NCBI RefSeq assembly: GCF_000499385.1
Contig: NW_013654827.1
Coordinates: 7,501 to 71,500 of the forward strand
Direction of reading: 5' to 3'
Length of the DNA stretch: 64,000 nt
DNA from: Eimeria necatrix
Lineage: Eukaryota; Apicomplexa; Conoidasida; Eucoccidiorida; Eimeriidae
The notes beneath the pieces are model-generated. The model was not told the origin of the DNA. It saw only the letters and a program-made list of their open reading frames with translations, and ran no database searches. The first letter of the stretch is position 1, and each line of letters begins with the position of its first letter. Shown one piece after another: positions 55,056 to 64,000 of the stretch. Both the position numbers and the translations under genes were made by a program.

Positions 55056-56181
55056 CGTCTTCCGTGGACGCTACCACCTCTGTTGCTTCGGGAGTCAGCC
55101 TCGTGATATTGCTGTCCTTGTGAAGCTTGCCCTCCCGGTACTGCTCGGACAGCCGACACTGTCGCTGCTGGCGGAGGTGTTCGTTGCTGACTGGGTTGCC
55201 CAACTTGTCCTCACCGCTCTCACTAAAGAGTAAATTGTATTTGAGTGTTCATTTGCTTGGCAAATAGGCGGTGTACATCGGAATTCCGTAGTGGCGGGCG
55301 CGGCTGGTGCAGCTGATGCAGCTGCTGGCGCCCGTATGTCCAACTCTCCAAGTGTGCCGCCTGGTTAGCTCAGACTCGCACTTAATGATTCATGCTAATC
55401 CACAAGAAAAGCTACAGTGGTGATTATAGTTAGTCACTGCAGCCGCTGGTGCTGTTGCCGCCGTTGCCGAGCTGTGACTGCTCAGCAATCGGTGGAATGC
55501 ACTCAGCACTGCAGCTGCAGCTGCCGTCGCTGTTATTATTGCTGTCTCTGCTGTAAATCGTCCTACAAGGTATAAAAAGCCTGAAGAGCCACAAGAGATT
55601 TGATGCAACACCAGGTAACAACAGGTCTTGCTTCTCCTGCTGCTGCGGTTGTTGTACCGTCGGCGCCCGGCGCCGCCGACTACTGCGCCATCCAGCCCGC
55701 ACTGCCCTGCATGCAGCAGGAAAAACGACAGCAAGAACAGCTACAGTTGCTCTTCGCTGCTGCAGCCTTCCCAAACTTCAGAAGCCATCGTATTTGCTCT
55801 TCACCTTCATATTTACCAGTAGTAAGAGACCCCATGGATTTCTATATATGCCTCACACTTTTCGCGCCGGGTATTCATCGAGACCACCAGCTCCACCTGC
55901 CGAAGCAACAACGCCTGCTGAAGTAGCAGCCAGCATATCAGCTCCAAATTCAGTCTCAGCAGAACAGAGCCACATGCATTCCAGCAGCATTATCCGCCGC
56001 TGCATGGATATCTGTGGTTAACAGGGACGGCGGCGCGCCACTCAGCACAGGGAGGGAGGAATTTCAGCGTTCTAAAAATGTACGCATCGGCCTGTGCAAC
56101 CCCAGCAAGGCTGTATTCGCCGCAAGCATTTTTACTGTGCATCGTTATCTCCTCCTCCTGAAAGGACGCCCTTGACGGCAG
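55056..56181. other. Intergenic region, coding potential unclear
   Basis: Open frames at 55,600-55,926 (plus) and 55,390-55,774 (minus) are Ala/Ser/Cys-rich and mutually overlapping, without recognised domains. The interval lies between divergent genes and could contain both promoters or an unrecognised 5' exon of the plus-strand gene. Confidence 0.45.
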
Positions 56182-57634
56182 AACATCGCCGCTCCTTTAT
56201 CCTCTTCTCCAGAACGGTCTCTGCCTTCACACAACTCTGCTGCAGTCGCAGAAGCAAGAACAGAAATAGTCAAGGCTCTCAGCGCAAGGCTACTCCAGGC
56301 TTTACAATTGGCCCAGAGACACTGCGACTGCTACGACTGCAGCATCGAAAGCAGCTGCAGCAGAAGCAGCTGCGGTAGCTGCAGCTACTATTCTATTCGC
56401 AATGCACAACACGGAAACACCAGGTATAGTGGCAACGTACCGACATACACAGCAGCTGGCCCGCATACGATGATCAATCGTACCGAAAGTCTCAGCTGCT
56501 GAAATTCCTCTGCGGCTTTTAGTGCGCCACTGAAAGCGTACCAAAACTCAAAGCAGTTGGACCAAACATGTTGTCTTTGGTGCTGCTGATCATGAGAAAG
56601 TGCATGAGCCAGTAATGCTGCGCATGTGGCTACGGGGCGTGTATCGCTACGGGGCGTGTATCGCACGCTCGGTATTCACGAAGTTTGTTTCTTATGTTTC
56701 TTAATCTGTGTACTTCGCATTTTGTGTTGATCTGAATCTGCACAGATGGAAAGACGCCACTGAGCGGCAAACGGGTGCGTCAGCTTGGGGGCAGTGTGAG
56801 TGTGGCTGACATTTCAGTTTGAGAGAATTAACTGATAGGGAAGCCGCTGCATACTCAGTGTGTGAGACACGTGGAATCTATGTACTACCCCAAATATTCC
56901 AAATACCGATATCCTTGTTAGTTTTAGGTGGATTCATCATGCGCGGTTGTTGATGCAACAGCATTGCAACTCCTCACATTCTGCACCTCAAAGCCCTGGT
57001 GCTCTACAGCAACAGGAGGTGGAGGAGCAACGGAAGCAGCATCAGCGAGATCATCAGCAACAAGAGGCTGTTGACCTGGGTAAGAACAAGGCTACGCTAC
57101 TGCGTGTAACGGCGCCACCATGTCATCACTTTTGTGGTCTTCACGGAGTCGGTTCTTGGGGAGTGTCTTGTTCATGTTCTATCCTGTACACTTTGCATGC
57201 ACTTTTTGTTTACAACACTTAGTTGTGTTTCATCATTGAATGTGCGTTTTTTACTCCAGGTCACCGTTTGTGGGAGGGGAACAAACGAAAGGCCGGCAGC
57301 GAAAATGACGTGCCCAGGGACAGTAAGCACCAGGCCTTTGCGTTTAGGGTTTCTGACATATATTCTTGTTTAGTACTGTGCGGAGTAGAGGTTTATGCAG
57401 CTGCTCAACTCAGTCTTTGCCTCATGCCTTACCGACGGCGCTAGTAATATTCAACTAGGCCAATTGGTTGGCATAAGGAAAGGCTAATCCTCCATGATTT
57501 TGTGTTATTTCGCCGCAGTTCAATCACTGGGCATAGGTCTTTTGGCCTTTTTGTATGCAGCGGCTGACTGGGATTTGCTAAGAAGTTGGCTGCCGCCGCA
57601 GCTGCGAAAATCGCAGCAGAAAAAGCTGCCATAA
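56182..57634 (+). CDS. Small hypothetical protein with C-terminal membrane helix
   Basis: Four exons join in phase: about 56182-56423, 56928-57079, 57260-57322, 57519-57634 (TAA 57632-57634). The last three are best supported; starting from ATG 56953 they encode 101 residues. Features: Cys-rich stretch (CDCYDCSIESSCSRSSCGSC) and preceding helix in the first exon, then a Gln/Glu-rich charged helix (EVEEQRKQHQRDHQQQE), a basic segment (WEGNKRKAGSENDVPRD) and a probable transmembrane helix (SLGIGLLAFLYAAADWDLL) close to a basic C-terminus. Tail-anchor-like topology is suggested. No family recognised. The first exon is included only on phase match and a plausible GTATAG donor. Confidence 0.45.
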
Positions 57635-60362
57635 AATTTCTCCTTCGGAATATGTTACCACGTCATGGCGCCTTACGTGCTCACACTTTTTCAAAAGTTT
57701 CGTTCTATTTCTTGTACAAACCACGTTTATTTTTCGCTGTCAAAAATACCGAAGCCCAGCACAGCCGACTCTCCAATGCTACATTAGCTCGTCGGTTTTA
57801 CCAGGATCTCTAAAGTCCTCTGGGGAGTAAGATTGTGGATTTAGTTCTTAGGGTCTGTGGCATTCAGTAGCGGCCCCTGGTACGGCGCAGGGGGAGACAT
57901 AAGAAGGCAAGCTGTACCGCTGGCTGCAAACTATTATACTGACGCAGCGATATGCTCACGTATTTTGTTCATATGCAACTATCACTGGCCACTGAATAGG
58001 GTCTAGTCGTATTTTTCAGAAAGCTTCACGAATTTAAGATATAATTGCAAAGCATCGAACCTGGTGTGTAAATACTGTATTCGGGAGGATAATGTGTAAA
58101 ATTTACGATCTACATTTTAATTCATAGGAGGCTACTGGAGGGCCCACAAAGGTCAGTCGTGTGTGTGTGCCGGATTTTCTTACTTACCTCTTTGTCCCGA
58201 AAAGCGCCATATCTGGGCATTTAGAGGACTTTACTTGGCATCGCTCGCGACACGAAAGCAAATTGACACTGGCCACCCACCGCTACTTCAATTTTCTAAG
58301 TTCATTTTTTAACAGCCCCGAGTGCCACGTATGAGTCGTCCAGCGAATGCTGCTGAGTCACTGCACTGGGCTTTGTCAAGAAATGCTACGGGCCTTCAGG
58401 TTTCAGGGGAACCTAGATGCTGTTTAGCTCGTTTTTATTGAGAAGCTCAAGTTGCTGCAGGTGTTACCGGAATCGAGAACTATGGCTTCTCGTGCATTTC
58501 CGTCCCTGACATTAAACGGCAGCTGCAGCTTTGGTGATAAGGTTTCGTTGTATAGATTTTGGCAGGAAAAACGCCGGTGCTGCAGAGATATTGCCTTGCC
58601 CACCAGAAGACTGATTAGTAGTCACGAATCCTGTACCTTACAGCCCCTGAAAGTCGATACGTTACACAATGCTGTCACTTGCAATTCGACGAATTCCGAA
58701 GGGGTAAAAGCGATGGAGTGCTTTGCACGTTGTCACAATCCGACAAGCCGCAGTTTCCGAGGAGAGTAGGAATCAGTCTAGCCTACACATGTATGGTTTT
58801 ATGAGGTGCTGGTGGCATCTTTGAACACACATGCAGTGTTGGAGTTTCTACGACGGAAGATTGCAAGTCAAAAATGTCCGGTGCATGGGAATATCAAAGC
58901 ATCGTTTTCAGGAGGATGGCACCACAGGGCTCAAAGTTTATAACTGCAATTGTATTTATATTATATGTTTGTATGTATATTGTCAATGGCCTTTCTTGTA
59001 TTGGAATCGATTGCACATACAAATGAGACGACCATGGGACGCTGCACGTTGTGGGCACAGTCCTGTCGTCAAGATCCTGCGCACATCCGTATTACCAAAT
59101 CTATTTCATCTCCATCACAACTGCTTCATCTCCAGTGATTTCTCGCCTGGATAATGAAGCTTCAAGATGTGTATTTTATTGACTTCCGCGGCAGGCAATG
59201 CTTCGGAGCAAGAAAAAATGCGCTATATAGTTCATTCACTGTTCCTGAGGGCTGCTAGTCCCAATTTCGTCTTCGTTTCTTGGGTTTCTCCCTAAATTTA
59301 GAAAGTTTTAACTTCTTTCACGGATCACAGCTCTGAGTTTCTCATGAGAACCGAGTCGTCTCCAGTGGGCATTGTTTTCTATAGGCAGATAGGCTCATTA
59401 CAACCAGAAAAATGATTGGCCCCATACTAACAAAGGTGGTGGGTGAAGTATAGCAAGGCGGACGAAACTCCAGTGCGTCGCAGCAGGACTGCTGGTAGTG
59501 TGCTTCACCAACCCCCCGATAGAGTAGTTGCAAAGAAGGCCACGTGGAAGCATCGAAGAATGCCAAGAAGGTAATCTTCCCGGTGCAACAGAGGCATTAA
59601 GAAGGGGAACAGAGAATCAGAAGATAACATTACACTCCGCCCGTCATTCGCCGCCCGGTTGGTGGGAGGATGTGGCTCGGGCTAATCGTGGGGATCTTCG
59701 GGGCCTCCTTCGTTGCATGAATTTAGCTACTTGAAAACGCTCGAGAATCTTCGAAGGACTGCAAGGCTTATGAAATCACGTATAGCTGATGCAGTCAAGT
59801 CGTCAGTTTTCGTTACAGAAGCAGGCCTGTTTCGGTCTTCCTCCGTAAGTGTGCCGAAACGAGATCATCTTCGATCCCCGACGCACTTAACTTTTAGTTA
59901 CATTTCAACTTTGCATAGTAATTCCGCCTGAACACCAAGAGGCTTTCCATAAAAGGTGACTGACAAGTAAAGGCGCGATAAAGGGCGTTCTTAAGGTCAC
60001 CTCAAGGTGTCCTTGGGTGGAGGCGCCGAGCTTCTTCCTGCGCATATTAGGAAACGACATCACCAATTCCAACGTATCATTTTGATTTATCTGATAACGA
60101 GAACGCTGGATATCGCTGACGGGATTGTAGAAACCACAACCTCTGTGAAGCACCAGGAAGAGCAGCAGAAAAGGGATTAACCAACCTTCAAGCAGACCAC
60201 ATGTTCACGGAGACGCGATGACCTTTGTTGTTGGTACGGAGACCGACGAGGAGAAGGAAAAGGAAATGCATGCAAGGTCGGTGTAATAACGGTAGGTAAA
60301 CCTGTAAACAGGGGGTGGCCCGGGGGCCCCCCCTTGACTGTTACCTCATTTTGATGCCTTAG
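57635..60362. other. Intergenic region; possible 5' exon of the LRR gene
   Basis: Mostly stop-rich AT-moderate sequence. A 105-codon frame at 58,452-58,769 has no domain. Near 59,713-59,844 a helical peptide (LENLRRTARLMKSRIADAVK) ends at a GTAAGT donor in phase 0. The acceptor at 60361-60362 just before the LRR gene's first ATG is also phase 0 and open, so this could be an upstream exon. The evidence is weak. Confidence 0.35.
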
Positions 60363-60371
60363 GCAAAGACG

Positions 60372-63300
60372 ATGAGCCGGAGCACCAGAGCAACTCACAG
60401 AGGGCCCCCAATAAGAAGTAAAGGGCTCTTCTCTGGAACGCTCGATGGTCACCTCGCTGTACAAACGGCCAGCAGGCAGCCAGATTGGGCAGTGCCACCT
60501 GGTGCTCCCCGACGAGGTTCAGGAGTGATTGGCACCAGCAGCAAAGTAACGCAGCCATCAGATAACAGTAGGGCATCCTGCAGCAGCAGCACCAATGGCT
60601 GCGCAGATCGCACGGCGCACATCAGCTCGGGAAGCATACTGGGAAACAAGACTTCCCTAGAGAAGAAAACCCCCCGCGCCTCTCAAAGAAGAGAGCCTCA
60701 GCTGCATCATTTCACAGGTGTTAATATAATGCAGGCTGTTGAGTGCCTAAAGGAATCCGCCAGTGGCAGCAGCAGCAAGAACTTTCCACATCAACTGCGT
60801 TCCAGCCAAATTGAGGACTCTCCGGCTTCACCTGTGAACAAGTTGCAGGATACTCAAGCAACGACACTCTCTGGTATTTCTGATTCAGCATGCCTTCTAC
60901 AATGCGCAGGCAGCATGTCTGCCCGTCGGCTTCTCGGATGCCGTGGAAAGAAAGAGTTAACGTCGGACTCAACAACAGCGCCGGAGGGCCTGCCGGACAG
61001 CTTCTCCCTCGGCGCGATATGCATGGGTACGGCGTTTGCTTCGAACTTGCAGGAAGACTGCACGGTAAGGCATGCTGCCAAAAGTACGCCCAGAAGGAGC
61101 GAAAGAGGGGGCCCTGTCAGCGCACGCAAGAGCTACGATTTCGCTGAAACCCAAGAGAAACAATATATGGGCGATGGGGAGTTTGAAGAAAGTGGTCAGA
61201 CGGTTTTGCCCAAAATGCGTAGAGGCTCCACTTCGCTTATTCGGCCCTTGCCAGCACAAGTTGATCGCTCTGAAGTCCTCAGCGAGGGGCCTATTGAGGA
61301 TCAAGAAAGCACCCAAGAACTTCCCGCTGCTTCACTTACCAGCAGCAGCAGCCGTCGCAAGATCCGTACTTCTGAGAACGTGGATAAGTATTACGTGGCA
61401 CTCACAGGCAGAGACAGTACGGACGGAAAAAGTGAAAAAAACAGCATCAACGGCAACAGCAACCAAGACAGCAATAGCTGCAATAGCAGCGATGGCAATA
61501 GTGGCAGTTCTTGCACCATCAGTAGCCTTTCCAGAGAGCTTCTGCTCAAGGAATCTTCTGGATTGTCTTTGGAAACTCGTGAACAGCTCGTCACAAGGAG
61601 GCAACATGCTACATCGGGTATAACCCCAAGGGCTGAAGGAGGAGAGGTATGTGCGGCAGTGGCAGACAGCTTCAAGGAAGCCCTCTCCATCCCATCTACT
61701 ACCAAATATCACAACACTTCGCCTACCGCCCCTGGATTTCATAGCTATGGAGCGCACGCTCTGCCGTGGCAGGGAAGCAGTGCCGGCACCATTAGCGGGA
61801 CCCACAATACCAAAGAACAGAAGCTGCGCAGCCACAGCGAGAGCGGTAGCAGCAGCAGCACTGAAAGCAATGCTCCTGCAGATGAAAATAGAGAACATCC
61901 ACCGAAGGTGAATGCGCAGTACGTCGATTCCAAGTCCAGCAACTGCAGCGGCTGCAATAACAAGAGCGACACCAGCGGCTGTGGTAAATATCAGACTAAC
62001 AGTCCCACTGACGCTCTTGCCAGCGCCCGCGAGAGGGACCCTCCTTCAACAGAAACCCTTAGAGGAATTCCGAAGGAATCAGCAACACAAATTCCTAGAA
62101 AGCGAGCAGGACGTATGAAAGGCAGCTCTGAACAGAGCTCCTCAGCGTGCTTAGGAGGTTGGAAAGGACACCAGAGTTGTAAAGGTCTAAGGGCTCCCAG
62201 AAGGGGAGCTGCATCTGGAGTTGCAGCTGTAAGGATGCTTTCAGCACTGGGTGCTCCCGGCATGATCTTTCGTCCAGACAGAACAGACCAAGATGGCAAC
62301 GAGTCACCTGTCAGCAGTCAGAGCAACAGTGATACTGACGAGGTACTGAAAAGGGATGGTGCGTCGGTGCCTCAACGAATAGGGGCGTCAAACAGGCCGT
62401 CGGTTTCTTTGGGATCTGCTCATGAGTAAGCAAAACCGGATACTTTTCAGTAGCTTGAGAAATTCATTTTTCATGTCTCCTGATGCCCCGCAGAGTGGTG
62501 CGGTACCCTTCATTGCTGTTACACACCGTGCAGCTTCAGAGGAACCTCTACACACAGGATGCTGGGCAGATCGACAGCAGGTTTCTACTGCTGCCGTTTT
62601 TCTGGTTGTTGCTGTTCGTGTTTACCGTGTAGAGGATCTACTGACCTTTCATGGCTGTACGAAGTCACGGGAATACGGGATGCGTCAGAAGCAAACTTGG
62701 TCGATTCGCTCGAATTAATCATGGATAGGCCGCTGAACCAGACGACACTTAACGCCCTCGGTACATTCGGTTGTCTGCGGGAGCTAAGGCTTGTTCAGCA
62801 GCACATTCAAACCCTTGAGTTCGTTGGAGTTTGCAAGAGCTTGCAAGTACTTCACCTTCCAGAGAATCAAATTGAGAGACTTGAAGGTACTTCAGCTCTA
62901 ATACACGCAGCTTCTGCAAGATGTATGGGACACGATGAGCGTACGACAAGTTCCTGCGGCTCAAGCTCTCCGTTTTACGCCTGTCTCTCCTTCGTCATAG
63001 AGTCTTCCGCTCTGCTTAGCTGCGCCAGGCTTCTCCGTAGTACAACCAGCTGAGTTCCATTTGTGTAGAGGGAGCTAGGCGTATACGTGCGTTCCTGTGT
63101 TTTGCATTGCTTTAAGGAGTTCAGTCGTGTAAGTTTCTGGAGGAGCTAGACCTAAGTGGCAACCTTATATCGGACTTAGGCTCCCCGGAAGAGCCCCTGC
63201 ATATATCTGCTTCTTCTCCTGGGACACAGAAGAGCCCCTTGGAAGGGCTTAACCGCCTGCACACGCTGCGGCTTAACAGCAACAAACTCCGAACCCTGCG

Positions 63301-63871
63301 AGGCATCGAGTACCTCGTGAATCTGAAGGACTTGCAGGTGGCAGATAACGAGTTGACGCATGTGGGTGCAGCCCTCAGCAATAACAAGAACCTAGAAAAG
63401 TTAAACATTGCGGCAAACTTGTAAGATGCGACACGATGATGCACCCTGCAATTCCAGTGCTAGACTTCAGCGAAATTGGCACAACAATTCACAAAATGAA
63501 AGCCCTACAGTGTTACTTCTGTAAAACTTCTTGTGGCTTAAGGCAGTCAATATAAAATGCTCATCTCTGTCCCAAAATTGCCAAGCTTTCCTTCTGTTAG
63601 TGGTCGTATGGCCATTTCCCTCGCAGTACATAAATTGTTCCCCTCTGTTAGGAGTCATAGGAGCGTCTCTTCCTCTCCATCGCATAAAGCTTTCGTATGG
63701 TTTGGTTTGTCCTTCAGCATTTGGTCTTTGCATGAAGTGACCCTTCTCTCTCAACTACCTCGTCTCCAGTCTCTCCTATTTTCGGACGTTCACTTTCTTG
63801 CAAGACAAAACCCTATATGCAGACTAAAAAATCACGAAATGTTTGCTCTCTACCACATACCGAACTTGAAG
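60372..63871 (+). CDS. LRRC9-like leucine-rich-repeat protein (3' end beyond window)
   Basis: Exons 60372-62425, 62633-62886, 63117-63420 and 63718-63871 join in phase; the last donor is GTGAGC, so the gene continues past the window. Exon 1 is a 684-residue Ser/Thr/Gly/Asn-rich, probably disordered region. The LRRs follow: LRELRLVQQHIQTLEFVGVC, LQVLHLPENQIERLEG, FLEELDLSGNLISDLG, LHTLRLNSNKLRTLRGIEYL and LEKLNIAANF, then the cap-like TLLSQLPRLQSLLFSD and NPICRLKNHEMFALYHIPNL. The SDS22-type spacing and the NP(V/I)C...LYHLPxL cap match the N-terminal array of LRRC9, a protein associated with cilia. Role inferred: axonemal or flagellum-assembly protein in microgametes. LRR inserts (SPEEPLHISASSPGTQ) are extra. 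Start is the first ATG of the long frame; an upstream exon is possible. Confidence 0.65.
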
Positions 63872-64000
63872 GTGAGCGGCAGGACTCTCCACAAACGCAG
63901 TAGTTTGGCTTTCGAGTAGCAAAGCATGAGGTTATATGGGGAGATAGCCTCTCAATCGGGCTTATTTCGCCTTCTCCACGTAGCATTCAGCTGTTCTGCT
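63872..64000 (+). other. Intron of the LRRC9-like gene, running off the window
   Basis: Begins with a GTGAGC donor directly after the LRR cap segment. No acceptor is identified before the end. Confidence 0.5.

Noticed and set aside
55640..55690. GC-rich palindrome near GGCGCCCGGCGCC as a regulatory hairpin or terminator
   Set aside because: The symmetry is imperfect and intrinsic terminators are not a eukaryotic nuclear feature.
58452..58769. 105-codon plus-strand open frame
   Set aside because: No domain, no clear splice partners, and such lengths occur by chance in this base composition.
26000..64000. tRNA or rRNA genes
   Set aside because: No cloverleaf box A/box B pair or rRNA-like conserved stretch was noticed on either strand; a tRNAscan run would settle it.

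Overview
The window looks like nuclear DNA of an apicomplexan, most likely Eimeria (species not determinable here). Three things point to this: very long (CAG/CTG)n tracts that encode Gln, Ala and Ser runs, many interstitial TTTAGGG/AAACCCT telomere-like arrays, and a sharp change from a repeat-rich to a repeat-poor segment. This architecture is known for Eimeria. There are no bacterial-type operons, and genes are intron-rich.

Layout. 1-12.6 kb is an extreme repeat-rich block. Its best-supported coding sense is the minus strand: a Gln/Ala/Ser-rich exon at 1.59-2.95 kb, a small exon near 3.3-3.45 kb, and a giant Gln-rich gene from 12.13 down to 4.43 kb that contains a 100-base assembly gap and an IQ-like motif. 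12.6-13.3 kb is AT-rich and intergenic. 13.3-47.55 kb (+) is one gene, an axonemal dynein heavy chain. I could splice it by hand into 58 exons; the total is 13,875 nt (4,624 codons plus stop) and stays in one frame throughout. Its first ~17 exons sit in repeat-rich DNA, with introns made of (CTG)n, (TTTA)n, (TTAA)n and telomere-like arrays. The remaining ~40 exons have ordinary introns. 47.6-50.1 kb holds no supported gene. 50.1-52.2 kb (+) holds exons of a secreted or membrane-type protein with a REJ-like domain. 53.25-55.06 kb (-) is a single-exon ABHD17-like alpha/beta hydrolase that seems to lack its nucleophile serine. 56.2-57.6 kb (+) is a small multi-exon hypothetical gene ending in a predicted membrane helix. 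60.4-63.9 kb (+) is an LRRC9-like leucine-rich-repeat gene with a 684-residue disordered N-terminal extension; it runs off the window.

Function. The only flagellated stage of these parasites is the microgamete, so the dynein (outer-arm beta-like by its C-terminus) and the LRRC9-like protein (a cilium-associated family) suggest a flagellar neighbourhood. The REJ-like protein would fit a sexual-stage surface role, but that is inference.

Most notable: four GC-AG introns in the dynein gene; (CTG)nCAG and GTAAACCC repeats that themselves form splice sites; six perfect GTGTACGTACAC-type palindromes (one inside a coding exon); a cluster of inverted repeats with TGCATGCA ends in dynein intron 1; and the apparently catalytically dead ABHD17-like protein.
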